Positions 10,404 to 22,339 of a stretch of DNA of 64,000 nt are shown piece by piece. This DNA is from Pogostemon cablin (Eukaryota > Streptophyta > Magnoliopsida > Lamiales > Lamiaceae). Position numbers and translations under genes: made by a program. The notes below the pieces were generated by a model that saw nothing but the letters and a program-made list of their open reading frames with translations, did no database searches and was not told the DNA's origin. How positions within the stretch are numbered: position 1 is the stretch's first letter; each line of letters starts with the position of its first letter. Location of the stretch: positions 28,654,465-28,718,464 of the forward strand of contig CM042985.1 of NCBI GenBank assembly GCA_023678885.1, read 5' to 3'.

Positions 10404-10927
10404 GGGAGGATTACTACTAGGTACACAAAAAAACCCTAAATTACTATGAGATACAAACATACAAAAGTATTACTACTAGGTACAAAAATATATAGTGATA
10501 TTCCAATATTACCCCTATAATGTGCTGCACATAAATATTGTGTGCAGCAAAAGTTCATGTGCAGCAAAGTGTGTGCAGCAAAAAAAGTGTGTGCAGCAAA
10601 AAAAAAGTGTGTGCAGCAAAAAAGTGTGGTGGTCCGGCGGCGGTCCGGCAGCTGTTCCGGCGAACAGTTTTTTTTTTTTTTTTTTTTTTTTTTTTGCGGA
10701 CAGTTTTCCGGCGACGGCAGTCAACGGCGGTCAACGCCGGTCAACGGCCGGTCAACGCCGGTCAACGGTGGTGGGTGAGGGGTGGGGTTGGTGGTTTAAA
10801 AGTGTATGAGTTTAGGGGTATATTTGGTATTTTACTTTAATATTTTGTATTAAATAATAATTATTTTAAATCAATGTATCTAGTAGTAATTAGGGGTACA
10901 AAGTGTGTACCTATCAGTAATTATTTC
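10404..10927. mobile_element. MULE-like MITE with TGTGCAGC array and GC-rich core
   Basis: The perfect 9-bp TSD TATCATAAT lies at 10395-10403 and 10928-10936. The terminal inverted repeats are built on ATTACT..TAGGTACACA. Inside are an array of GTGTGCAGCAAA words (10538-10625), a GC-rich core of GGTCCGGCGG and GGTCAACGCCGG words, and a T28 tract (10668-10695). The reading frames across it (poly-Phe, Cys/Gln repeats) are low-complexity artefacts. Relatives are 45307-46814 and probably the array at 22905-23300. Confidence 0.75.
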
Positions 10928-11394
10928 TATCATAATGTAATAAGTTATATGCTAATAATATAATTTTAATCACATAATAATCTTGATTACTAATGTTAAA
11001 TAGTTGCAATCACGTTATTTAACAACTCTTAATTATACATTCAACCACTAATAATCAATTTTAATTTATTTGATTTATAAATAATAATAATTAACTTGAA
11101 TAGATTTTTTACCGTTAATATCTAATGATAAATTTGAGAATAATATTCAATATTGACTAATACAATTATTATAGGTATTAAAGTAGTTAGATTTTAATTT
11201 TTTTTAAATAAAAATTTTAAAAATAAATTAATATTAATGGGCCAAAATGGCCCGGTGGCCCGGTATGGGCTAGGTTGGGCCACAAAAAATAAGACCCGCC
11301 AAGAATCGGGTCAAGCCTGGCCCGACCCGTAAATGTGCCTTGGCCCGGTGGCCCGGTACCGAGTCGGGCTGGCCCGGCCCATTTGCCGGCTCTA

Positions 11395-11734
11395 TTAATG
11401 CACATGAAGTGAAGTGTATGATGAAATGATTCAATGAACTATCCTAAACACATAATTGATTTCTCAATCTAATCACATGCCCATGACAATTAATCACACA
11501 TATCATCATATAAATCAAGCAATGAACATTCAATGATAGAAATAACACAAAACCCATTCAAGATTAAAGTCAAATTGCATAAAAACTAAATTATCCAACA
11601 CCAATCATGGAGCTAATCTCACAAAGGAGATTAACCTCTCATAGTCACAAGAAATTCAACATAGACATTAAAATACTTACAAATTATGATCAAACTATAA
11701 AGAAAATCACAAAATTAGAATTAGATTCCCCCTT
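11395..11734 (-). repeat. Decayed gypsy-type LTR, segment 2
   Basis: This continues segment 1 after the hAT insertion. From AATGCACATGAAG onward it repeats 9086-9330 closely, as the second unit of the local duplication. It ends at the CCCTT preceding the inserted LTR at 11735. Confidence 0.55.
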
Positions 11735-13002
11735 TGTTGGTGTTCGATCGTTTGGTTAGCGTGAACCGTTAGGGTTCCATACATTTCTAACAAGCAGCGG
11801 AAGCAAGTAAAAAAGAAACGTATTACCTTTCACAGGGTATGTTGGAGAAGATGGATTCTTGCCAGCTGCCTGCGCAGTCCCACGAGAATGGCCATAACTT
11901 CCTCGTTTGATGTCGGAATTGAGTGATCAACGAGCTCAGATGATCCTCTCCCCGATGGCTATCCGTCAGTATATCATACATCGAAATCCAACTTCTGTAC
12001 GATTTTATAGAAATTATACAAGTTGGCAGACAGCAGAAACAAACAACCTGCGCAGGAGTTAGGTTTAGAACAGTTGAGATGACTTATATATGGGATACAA
12101 CATGGACCAGGAGAAGAAATTAGAGTTGGGCCTACATTGGGCTTAAGTATCCAAACTTAGCCCAAAGCTTATACTTAAGTCCAATAATAATAATATAGTC
12201 CACTAAAATATTATTACTGCACTGCCACTCCAATCCCAAAATTACGTTTTGGGCTCCTTCTTATTATGAGCCCGACAGTCTCCCCATGTTTAAGATATAC
12301 AATGTCCATTAATTAATTAAGTTATTGACAACTCCATTAATTAATATCTCATCTAAGAGTAGTACCACTCAACCTTATTATCATGCCAGAATAAATTCCA
12401 CCTGCGGGGTTTACATGATAATCCTTATGAGCTCCTCAAGGGGATATCAACAACCTATAACAGACATGGATTCCTTATACAATCAACAGCACACCATAGA
12501 GATAGGACTCACCGAGTTTGTTGATTTAATACATGTAAATCTCACCCATTGATGAATCAAAGAAATACATACTGCCCTACATGTCGATGTTATTGTATAG
12601 GGATTAAGAGCACGAACTTCCACAATAACTGAGATCAAGTTCTTCTATAAGTCAGTATAAGTCGAACGATCTCATGCGGTCCTGCTCAATACACACCGAG
12701 TGCACTAATGTGATTCTATAGCCAAGACAAGCTAATACCAAACCACACTACAACCATCCCGATAGAGAGTCCCCGTCTATCTCGGTTGTCAACATCTGTT
12801 TATACTTTATAAGGAAACCGATAACATGATCTTCCGCGTGTTGTCGCACAACATATTATCTACAATATAAAGTAAGTGGACTATTGCATCGACATATAAA
12901 TAAATTATAAGACGCAATCATTTGATCATATGATTCTCATTTCAAATAAATTGTTATAACATTGTTCACACTAAAACTAGATTTTTAGTATACAATCCAA
13001 CA
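11735..13002 (-). mobile_element. LTR of an LTR retrotransposon, about 1.27 kb, probably solo
   Basis: It starts TGTTGG on the plus strand and ends CCAACA, giving TG...CA termini. A second, truncated copy of the part from 12484 onward lies at 63267-63796. No internal domain or coding region adjoins it. CCCTT occurs before it (11730-11734) and 5 bp after its end (13008-13012), so the TSD is imprecise. The minus-strand start TGTTGGATTGTATAC suggests a Ty1/copia LTR, but this is from appearance only. Confidence 0.6.
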
Positions 13003-13610
13003 ACTCTCCCTTGCTTCCTTGATCACTTTGATGGTGGATTTGAAGGAAATGATCAAGTGTAGATGGATGAATGAAGAAAGGATGAAGTGATGGTATAAAA
13101 TGAAGAAAAATGTGTGTGATGTGTGTGTAACAGTGAAACCCACGAAAATTTGATGAAATATTGAAGTATTGGGTATATATACTCTTGGAAAGCTTCTAGA
13201 AGGATTATGATTTTTTTTTACAGAAATTTCACGAACACGGCCCGTGTACGGTACTCGGCCATAGGGGTGGCTGCGTAGGTGTTTCGGGTGACCGAACTCG
13301 GCCACCCCTTACGGGGCCGTGTTCGGAACTCAAACCGTGTAGGTGCATACCCTATTTTCCTTCTTTCGTTTTGGCCCGTACTCCATCGTTTCAACTCCGA
13401 ATTGAAATTCTCTTTTTCCTACGTCTTCCTTATCGCGTCTAGAATCTATTTTTGCCTGAAAATCATCCATTTAAGCTCATTCTCACACATCTCCATAAAA
13501 ACACAAAACATAATCAAATAGAACACAAATACGGATAACATAATACGAAAACACACATAAAAAGACACTAAAATATAAGTGAAAATATCACTAATCACAG
13601 AGAAAAACAA
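13003..13610 (-). repeat. Decayed gypsy-type LTR, segment 3, with GGCCGTG-rich island
   Basis: It corresponds to 37978-38627 of the other copy. A GTGTGTGTAAC block is followed by a GC-rich island of CACGGCCCGTGT, CTCGGCC and GGGGCCGTG words (13230-13350), then an A-rich end with AAAGACACTAAAA and AAGTGAAAAT. This is the U3 side of a minus-strand LTR. Confidence 0.55.
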
Positions 13611-14210
13611 AAAAAATGATTAAAAAGAAGAAAAAAATATAAAATATTAATTTATAAAAGTAGGGTTCATAGATTTAATATAAAACAACCACAAAAATTA
13701 AAGAAAAAAAATGTGACAAAAAAATTACCTTAAATAAGAATGATTGGACCTACAAATAAGATCAAATATGATAATAATTAAACCTAAAAATAATATCAAT
13801 CAAATAAAAATATAAAAAAAGATAAAATAAACTAAATTATAAAAATAGAGTTTATAGAATTATTAAAAAAAATACAAAAATCGAAGAGAAAAAAAATAAG
13901 ATAACAAAAAAAATTATAATGATGCCTTTAAGGAGAATGGTTGAACCTACAAATAAAATCATATAAAAGTAAAAAAAATAAAAAGAATTAGAGTAGATTA
14001 TAAATAATATGAAAATAGAATCTATAAAAGAGAAGAAAAATAAGAAGTATTAGAGAAAAAATAATAATAAAAAGATGATTAAAAAGGAGAACAAAAGAAA
14101 GAGTATTAAAATATAAAAATAGAGTTCATAAAATTATTATAAAAAAAACACAACAATTAAAGAGAAAAAAAAAGAAAAAAAAATGATACACCTCAAATAA
14201 GAATGATTGG
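13611..14210. repeat. A-rich tandem repeat, about three units
   Basis: The phrase AATGATTGGACCTACAAATAAGAT (in variants) recurs at about 13740, 13925 and 14200. It is separated by A-rich DNA with ATAGAGTT(C/T)ATA words, giving a period near 200-270 bp. It is related to 890-1080. Non-coding. Confidence 0.5.
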
Positions 14211-15220
14211 ACATACAAATAAGATTAAATACTAATGTTACAACATTAAAACCATTTGAAATGGAGTATAATATAGCAACGAACAAGAAGATAGTAAGCC
14301 CCAATGCATTTGCATACTCCACTAATCTAGGAATTGTTTTTAACAAAACAGAATGCTGAGTTTGCTCCACAAGAGTATGCATAACACTTCTGTTGTTTTA
14401 CCTACTGTCCAGCTTAATCTTTAATCTCTTCAACTGCTCCTCATCATGTCACCATCAAAACCATCCGCTATTTGAAATTAGTAATCCATCCTCCATAATC
14501 TAAAATTAAAACCTTATACTTATAAGATCTTCCTCAGGATCACCCCAACCATCTCAAGATCATGTAATTCACTGCGAATTTCATCAACCTCAGCTTGATC
14601 AGAATCACAATACAAACAACCCTTTGTATAAATTTAGATTTCCATTGAATTTACAAAACAAGCCATCAGACAAGAGTAGGGAAAAGTCTTCTCAGGATTA
14701 TTTGAAGCCAGCATATAAAGTATTTTTTGGAGAATCATCATTAATAACTTAAACATGCAAGAAAATGCAGCAAGCATAATAATGAAGGCTAGGCGTCCCT
14801 TATTGACAGTGAAGACCGGTTTGGACACGACGAGTTAAACCCAAACTTGACAACCAAGTTGATAGTCATATTGTGCAGATAACCTAAGAATTGATAAACA
14901 AATTAATGCCACAGATACATGGTTTTGGATAAAGACCAAAGCACTTTTATCTCCTATTCCATCTATTAGATGGTTGCCACGTTTATTAATCAAGGCCTAA
15001 AATACAAGCACATGCCCTAAGGACTTAATGGTCATTAACTAGGATAGTATTATTTTTATGTAAAACAAGTTATGAAACATGAAGTGAAATTCGATTGAGG
15101 AACAGGGATTCGGATTGTATATTTTCACTTTAATACCCTATCTTTAAGTATAAAAATACAAAGAAAAGTAAATAACATATGATGTAATAAATTATGAAAG
15201 AATGATTTTGGCTCTATAAT
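14211..15220. other. Intergenic, nothing recognised
   Basis: Short open frames are present (for example 14634-14828, minus), but none resembles a known family. No inverted repeats or TSD pairs were noticed. Confidence 0.4.
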
Positions 15221-15769
15221 ATTTCTTTTACATTAACTCTTTGAAGATGCTCTTAACAGCTAAAGTAGGAGGGAGTTGTAGGTTACGACATCTGTAGCAG
15301 CACAACAACTAATGAGCTCAAAACTAATTTCAACCTCATAACTTTGCTTAAGATAATTTGTTGGGTACTCTTATTTCTCATTTTCAGCTACAATCTTGAA
15401 ATTTAATTTAGCCCTTCAGGGGAAATTGGAGCACATCTATGAGCATATACTATGTAATCTGTAGCAGATCACAGATTATAGTTTTGACATTTCATTCTCT
15501 GTTTTGGGGGCATATATAACTAATAAGCAAGTTAAGACATTAAGCACAAGACATGGACCATCCTCTAAAATCTAACAAAGCCCTTCCCCAATGTTCCACC
15601 AAAAAGAAAAGCATAGTCACACATTAAACATCAAAAACCAGCAAACAAGTAAAGCCCTAGCACAAAATTGAGAAGTTAATGGCGAAAACTAAAAATAATG
15701 GGAAAACACATGGGAGTAAATATTATAGAAAGAAAAAACAACTCAAACTAAAAACAATCAATCCATGAC

Positions 15770-17051
15770 TTAACAATAAACAACATCTCTTCCATAGAAA
15801 GGCTCAACTGAAAACAATCCTTGACTTGATACTAAACAAGGGCAAATATCAAGGGCAAAACGCCGAGAACGGACTACACTTTTGTCGTGATTGTCGAGAT
15901 CAGAGAGACAAACATCAATTATTATGTGAGCATTACCATCTTGAAGCATCTGAACTTGCGAAACCAAGTTACAGCAAGTTGAGTCGACCAGATCAACGAG
16001 GAGGATGTCAGGATGTGGATTTAGATCATACTCAGATTGAACAGAGGGATCCAAAGATGAGAGTGGCCACTCAACAAAAGCTTTCTCATCCCATTTCCAT
16101 TCTGATAATTGACCCCCTCTAAGATCTTGTTTAAGATCTCACAACAACTTAGGACTCAAAATATACTGATCCTTTATCGTCACGAAATTACCAAAGAAAG
16201 GGTGGAAATATGGAATATCAACACGATCCCACACCAGGTTCGTCAGTTTAAAATCCATGAAATACACCCCAAACTCTGTGTTAATAATAAGGCAAGAATC
16301 TCCTAACAAGCTGAATGAAAACAACCGGTTGGTGGAACGGGAAATGGGAATATTGGCGGGTAATATAGGTAATTTTTCCCACGAGTCTTTAGTGATATCA
16401 TACAACTCAGTATCACAAACAGGAGCAAACTCAGGCTCAATCATCACGAGTCGTCTTTAGAGATATCATGGACCTCAGGATCACAAATAGGAGCACGGTC
16501 AGTACTCTTATACCTTTCAGTAGTGTTAAGCATTATAGAGGATATAACTAAAATTTTACGACCAGAAGAGTTGAGATGGGGATAGGGATAGGATCGTACT
16601 TGGGGAGATGCATATCACGCGCTCTATCAAGTTTCTCTATAAACATTGAGTTATCCTCCTCTATATGCTTTGAGTAATCCTCTCTGGGCGTAAGCTTCTC
16701 ATCTGAGAGAGGTAATTTCCACACCGCTCTTCTTGCCTCTGTCGACACAATATCATTCATGTCAGTTAGTCCCTCAAATACATAAAGGGTGGAATCGCAA
16801 ACGCACATCTGCGATGTCCTAACATCATCCCCCAACCCATAAATTCGGATCTCCGGATCAATTTTGGGGTAAACATCACCGCTGTCCCCGTCAGCCCCTA
16901 AATCCAGCAAGAAATTTTGAAATTCCGTATAATCCCCGGACTCCGCACGGCAATACAAGCCAATTTTTGCCGGATCTAATAACTTCGATAATTGTTGCCT
17001 TTTGACATGCTCTGCTTCTAATGATGATGGTGATCCAGGTCGTTTCTCCAT
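15770..17051 (-). pseudogene. Kelch-like family, copy 2, pseudogene
   Basis: It is colinear with copy 1 from the same start motif (MEKRPGSPSS) to the C-terminal EPFYGRDVVYC. Three lesions break it. A single-base loss near 16566 follows the PIPIST segment. A second single-base loss lies near 16444 in the DISKD repeat region. The Trp of GLLWDLK has changed from TGG to TGA at about 16139. Intact pieces are 17051-16548 (167 codons), 16447-16139 and 16054-15770. The 5' and 3' flanks match those of copy 1. Compared with copies 1 and 4, it carries extra codons (SKHIEEDNSMFIEKL) around residues 127-140. The C-terminus here is the longer, likely ancestral form that copy 1 has lost. Confidence 0.85.
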
Positions 17052-17427
17052 GGTGTGTGAAAACTACGATTTGAGAGGAGAAGTGAAGATACAAGGGAAT
17101 AGGGATGGAGATTAAACCTAGGGTTTGCTTCTGCGCAATTAACCATTTCCTTCTTTACGCCCATTATACTAATTACATGACATACCTGCAATATAAAAAA
17201 AGGCCCATCAAATTTTGCCGGTCTCATCGAAGCCCAATTTCAAGTTAAAAGCCCATTTACAATTTACAATTACCAATTTAAACAACTAACAGCATCTTCA
17301 CTTAGTCGAGCCTAGTTAATTATAAAATTATGGTACTGCGCAAGTAGTGTCCTAAAATAAATCTCCTCACGTTTTGTTTTCTATTTTTTTTTTAATATAT
17401 GCTCACGACCAGAACTGTATTTGACAA

Positions 17428-17662
17428 TTTTCGTTCGTCCCAACACAACAAGTGCGTTTCCCTTTTTAGTGAAAGGGACATACACAAAACAATTAATATA
17501 TCTCCATGGAACCCACACACACCATACTAATACACCTACCCATTACACATTAAAATATTATTTCTCTCACCTCAACTACCCCCAACTACCCATTAAATAT
17601 TATATCTCTTAATTTGCATGCAAAAATTTTTCGCCACTCTTCTTGTGGAACAGAGGGAGTAT
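17428..17662. mobile_element. Degenerate Stowaway-type MITE
   Basis: The left end TTCGTTCGTCCCAACAC and right end TGTGGAACAGAGGGAGTA are decayed versions of the Stowaway termini seen intact at 5437-5719. The flanking TA is plausible but not certain. Confidence 0.55.
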
Positions 17663-17884
17663 ATATGGAATGTCTCCTCACGTTAGAACATTAGTGTAAA
17701 TGGCGTGTTATAATTTAGGAGTTATTAAATTTAATATATATATATATATAACTGAAACTGTCTCATTTCTTTTCCCGCCTAAATCTCATGCAAATTAAGG
17801 GACTATATCCCTTGCTTCTGCCATTAATATTTTTGTATCTATATTAAGTAGCTATTGTAATTATTTGTGATGATTGTTTAAATT

Positions 17885-18757
17885 ATGTATGATATCTGTT
17901 CAAGTAGTTTGGAGAATGCTTGGCTTATATTTGTTAGTTATCCATATGAAATGAGTTGTTGGCTTGCAGTGTGTCTCGGAAACTTCATCAACACAGCATC
18001 TCTCGGGGTTTCATCAATCACAAATTTTTTCTTCTTGTTAATTGACACTTTTAATGAAAAAGATGTAAGAAAATTTGTGATGGTAGCATGGCAGATTTGG
18101 AAGGAAAGAAACTCAACTTTATGGAGAGGATCTTACAAGCCAGCAATTCAAGCGGTTAATGGGGCATGTTGGTTCTTAGAAGAATGGAGTCAGTGCGGGG
18201 TAGAGGAGCTTCAAGACAAGCATCTTATACATGTTTAGAATGGCATAAACCACCCACCTTTTTCTCAAAACTAAATGTAGATGTAGCTTTCTTTGGAGAC
18301 AGTTCTAAGATTGGTATTGATATGATTCTGATAGATGATACATGAAGCTTTGGTGTATGTCGTTCACTTGTGATACCCTGAAAATTTCAAGTGGATGAAG
18401 GAGAGATTATGGGTGTGCATGAAGCACTGTTATGGTAAAGGATTTGGGAGTGGAACAAGTGATTTTAGAAGTAGATGCAAAGATCATGGATGATGCGCTC
18501 CAACACCCAACTGTGAAGGACTCAATGTTTGGGAATTACGTGGCAACTTGTAAACAAATCCTTACTTAAATTCCATCATTCTTAATTCATCATGTTAATC
18601 GTGTTGCTAATAATGTAGCACATAAAATTTCTAGGGTTTCTCATGATTATTCAAACCCTCATGTATGGGTCGAACCTCCAAAGTTTGTGGATAGCCTTCT
18701 CTACCTTTGTTCTTCCTGTTATTAATCCATAAGATTTCTATTTTGTTTCAAAAAAAA
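17885..18757 (+). pseudogene. LINE (non-LTR retrotransposon) 3' end with RNase H-like domain
   Basis: Conceptual translation gives AWQIWKERNSTLWRG. It is followed, with stops, by an RNase H fold typical of plant LINE C-termini: the first Asp in LNVDVAF, Glu in EGEIMGVHEALL, Asp in LEVDAKIM, and the late VNRVANNVAHKISR motif, where the usual Asp is Asn. Several in-frame stops are present. The sequence ends in TTTGTTTCAAAAAAAA, a plausible poly(A) tail. Reverse transcriptase is missing, so this is a 5'-truncated copy. It was recognised by motif order only. Confidence 0.7.
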
Positions 18758-19460
18758 TCACTCACATATTATTTGACAGAGAAGGAATCTAGAACAATAT
18801 TTTACTTCTCACAATTAATTTTGGACACTTTCTCTCTCCTCTCGCGAAATCATCTCGACACTGTTCATCTTCTTCATCCTCTCTCATTTCATTACAAGGT
18901 CTTGAATTTCATCTCTTTTCTCTGTTCTCATGAAATTAACCCAACATTGTTCATTTTGGATGATCTTTCTCCTCTCACTACAAGGTCTTGAATTTCGTAT
19001 TTCTCCATCACAATAAGAACGTTTTATCATGATTTACGACATAGATTAGTGTTTTTTTTCCTACTATAAAAAACTCTATCACTGAATCAATTTTCTCATA
19101 TCAAAATTCTGTCACTCTTTCAACATAAAGTTAATCCCAATATGATATAATCAAACCTATCTCACCACCTATCGTCTCTTAAAATTAATAGTACTTTCAA
19201 TTAATATTATTTTATTTCTCTTTTGTTTTTCATTTTCACTTCGCATTCTCTGTATTTCTTTTTTGAATCAATTTCTTCATAATTAAGGGCTGCCATCGCT
19301 GTCTGAGGTCGATTGTCCGAAATGATCATTATTTGAAGGAGATGGCCATTATCAGATATGACTGATCTCAAGTTAGGGCAATTTGGTTGAGATAGTCGTC
19401 GGCTGCTAGGAATCAGTATAAGGCAATAAGGGTAATTCGCATCGCAGTTTTATTTAGAGC
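18758..19460. other. Intergenic, CT-rich, nothing recognised
   Basis: A short phrase (TACAAGGTCTTGAATTTC) occurs twice, at about 18892 and 18980, within CT-rich DNA. An open frame at 18707-18991 is compositional. No gene is supported. Confidence 0.35.
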
Positions 19461-19461
19461 C

Positions 19462-20640
19462 TGTTGAGAGTGGAATTTCACGCATTTTATGTGTGCACAT
19501 TACACCTTTTTGCTTAAGAAAATTATCGTTTTGCATAAAATTGTGTACGTTTGAGTATTTACATGATTTTGAGGCTACTAAGGTATTTTTGTGAGTTTTG
19601 AAAGCTGAAAACAAGGAAAAACATATCAAAGTAGGGAGCAGCATGGAATAGAGCCGGAACGGACCAGCTCGGGAGCTGATCGAATGCCAGCTCGGGCCAA
19701 GCTGGTGACGCTCGGCAGCCCTATCCAGCTGAGTAGGTACGAGATGGACCCTACGTGAGGTGGCAAGTTATCCAGCAGCAGCTCGGCTACCGCTCAGAAG
19801 TGCCAAGACCCAGCTCGAGCCGAGCTGGGTGCCGAGTGAGGTATTTTTGGGCCCAGTCCCGGCATGTTTGATTCAACAGTGTATTTACGTCTCACAGATC
19901 GTGTTCTGGCTAATTTTTGATGTGAAAAAGCCTTGCAAACAGTCCAAGATATAAAAGGGGAAAATCAACACACAAGAAAGAGAACCCACTCAATTTCATC
20001 GTGAATTCACACCCAAATACTACACACATCAGATTAATATATGACTTTCATCATCCATCTATCTTGAAGGGGGTTCCAAGTGCTAATTGAGGGAGATCAG
20101 ATGATCGGAGAGATGGAAAAAGAACATAGATCTACATCGACGCTAGGGTTTCGTGTTTCTCATATTTTCCTTTCTTTTGTCTTGATTTGTGGTATGAATT
20201 GCATAGCCATGAGTGTTATTTGTAACCTCACGGGTTAATTTCTTTTACAGTTCTAGGGTTTGATGGTTAGATTGAATTGATTTGGAGACCTAGACTAATT
20301 TTGTAAATTCATGCAGTTGATATTCTGACTTTAGTTAATTTATTCAGACTTTGTTTTTCTGCTTCGTAACATCTTCATATTAAATTCATGACATTGCCTG
20401 TGATACTTGATTTATTATGTTAGCTTGTGTTTGTTATATTCTGCATAGTCTATCTATTAGGAATTAAGGTAGTTTGTCCGTGAACACATTAATTCTTATG
20501 AACTGGTAAATCAGATACTTGAATTATTTAGTAGAACAAAGCAATTAGAAATTCAAGTAGGAAGTGAATAAAACCTTGTAGTAAATTTCAGAGAATATCT
20601 TGTTAGTCGAAGTTACCATCCGGAGGTATCGTTATTTGCT
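19462..20640 (+). repeat. Athila/Tat-like LTR relic
   Basis: It starts TGTTGAGAGTGGAA, comparable with the minus-strand start TGTTGTGAGTGAAAA of the element at 30219-37972. It includes a GC-rich island of CAGCTCGG words (19650-19820), a TATA box, and then the TCTAGGGTTTGATGG segment shared with the window start. At about 20640 it joins abruptly to an integrase tail, so the relic is rearranged. Confidence 0.55.
19950..19957 (+). promoter_or_regulatory. Putative LTR TATA box
   Basis: TATAAAAG followed by GGG lies downstream of the GC-rich island and upstream of the presumed R/U5 region, as expected for the transcription start of an LTR. It is a sequence match only. Confidence 0.45.
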
Positions 20641-20654
20641 TTGATAATCTTTTA

Positions 20655-20935
20655 ATGAGTTAGACGAATTCTGAGAGAGAGCGTATGAGAACTCAAGGAT
20701 CTTCAAGGTAAGGATGAAAATATGGCATGATACGAAGATTTGTTTCAAAGAGTTCAATGTCAGTGATCAGGTACTTTTATTCAACTCTCATCATAAACTG
20801 TTTGCAGGAAAGCTAAAGTCTAAGTGGGTTGGACCGTATGTTCAAAGTGCCTGTGGATGGGGGGTTTTGAATTGAAGAATGAGAAAGGTGAAATCATGAT
20901 GTCGAACAGATAAACGTTGAAACATTACAAGTCGC
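20655..20935 (+). pseudogene. C-terminal tail of a Ty3/gypsy integrase
   Basis: Translation gives RAYENSRIFK, then WHDTKICFKEFNVSDQVLLF and LFAGKLKSKWVGPYV. This is the conserved end of Athila/Tat polyproteins (family pattern: Y-N-S, LFPGKLRSRWxGP). A degraded LKNEKGE and LKHYKS follow. Stops and a frameshift are present. Catalytic domains are absent. Confidence 0.7.
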
Positions 20936-22330
20936 TGTCTGATAAGCAAGTGCTCTCTCTTGAGTACTTGAGTTAGAGGTTTGAATTCCATCGTGACTCT
21001 CCGACGTTAAACATGAGCGCTTATTGGGGGCTTACCCTCCCATGTTATTTCTTTTTAGTGTCTTTATTGGTGTAGGAATTTTTTTAGGTGTTGCTTGACT
21101 TCAGTATTTACTTCTTTGCAAACTTAGTGTCTCACTTCATTTAATTTAAGTTTGGGGGGTTACGTAAATACATATTCTTTCTGCACTGAAGTAAATTTTC
21201 TGCATTATATTGTGTTGTGTGCTTGGAGGGGGTCGAATTTTTACGATTAGTTGATACTTTCGATTTATTCCAAAATATTGATTTTCTGATTTTTTTTTTT
21301 GTGATTTTTCAGGTGTTTTGTTAGTGTCTATGTGTTGTGTGTTGATTCTAGTGTCGGTATAGTTGATTTTTGGTTCTCTAAGATGATTTTTTTTTATTTT
21401 TCTTAACACTTGATGATATTATATGTGTGTTTGTGTTTGAGAAACAATTTGATGTGTACTTTGACATTGAGATGCTTGATGTTTAATTATATGCATGGAT
21501 AATTAGCTATGTAGCTCTATTAGGATTGCTAGTATATTCCTGCAGCCATGCGAGATTTTGAGCCTTTTAAAATCATGACAAGTTGCATGGTTCAGTTTAT
21601 TCTTGTGAAGTTCATACACACGTATTGTAGAACTTGACTTTTCATCTTGCTTGAAGCTACGTGTTTGATTAGATAATAGGAGATGATCTTAAACAATTTT
21701 TTTTACTTATTAGTCACTAGCCAAATTATTTTCCTACCTAATGAAATTATCCATAGTCAACCATTTTGAGCCTAAAAGCCTTATTTGTTAAAAGTTTACG
21801 TGATTAGCCAATTGATCCCTTTGCTAGCCTTAAAAATTCCTACCTAGTAGAGAGTTGAAGGAATCAAGTTGTAGTTTATAAAGAAGAATATAAGGAGAAG
21901 TAATTTGGAAGTAATGAAAATTGTTGAAGAGAGTAGTTAAAACTTGTATGAAGGGGTAGTGCCTGAAACTGGTACCCCATGAAAAATTATAGTGTCTGAA
22001 ACTGGTACCCTTATTTGAAAGAAAAAGAAGGAAAAAAATTCAAGTAAGGAAGTTGAGCTTGAGAATGAAGGAGGAATTCGAATTGCAAGAAGAGTTAAAG
22101 AGCATTGAAGGAGAAAGAAGAAGTGAAGTTGTTTGTTGAAAAGCTGTAAGTCTTATTTAATTCTCTATTAGTAAATTAGTCACTTAATCCATATATTTTC
22201 TACTTTTACCAAAGAACCAACATTATATCCTAATGCAAGACCTTTGTGATCCTATTATCGATATTATTCCTTTAGTCAAGAGTTGAGATGATTGCCAAGC
22301 TTATGGTTACGCGTGTGTTTGAATTGATTC
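20936..22330 (+). repeat. 3' non-coding region of an Athila/Tat-like element
   Basis: It contains GACGTTAAACATGAGCGCTT followed by TTGGGGGCTTACCC, and a polypurine-like AAGTTTGGGGGG (21149-21160). GTGCCTGAAACTGGTACC words occur near 21960. The same blocks occur in the same order on the minus strand of the gag-only element (33960-32690). No 3' LTR is found after it. Confidence 0.6.
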
Positions 22331-22339
22331 TGAGTGTAA

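Larger units (their letters stand above)
9391..11394. mobile_element. hAT-type element with two nested insertions
   Basis: The perfect 8-bp TSD TTAATGCA lies at 9383-9390 and 11395-11402. The left end TAGAGC is separated from its continuation (CCGAAAAAAATGGCCCGACC, from 10038) by the inner element at 9397-10029. The right end, read inward on the minus strand, is TAGAGCCGGCAAATGGGCC. GGCCCGG-rich subterminal repeats are typical of plant hATs. No transposase is present. Another insertion lies at 10404-10927. Confidence 0.8.

Noticed and set aside
10495..10840. Several overlapping open frames on both strands across the TGTGCAGC and T28 region
   Set aside because: They consist of poly-Phe/Lys and simple Cys-Gln repeats produced by low-complexity transposon DNA.
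18707..18991. 94-codon plus-strand open frame
   Set aside because: It is a CT-rich stretch overlapping the LINE tail, with no family resemblance.
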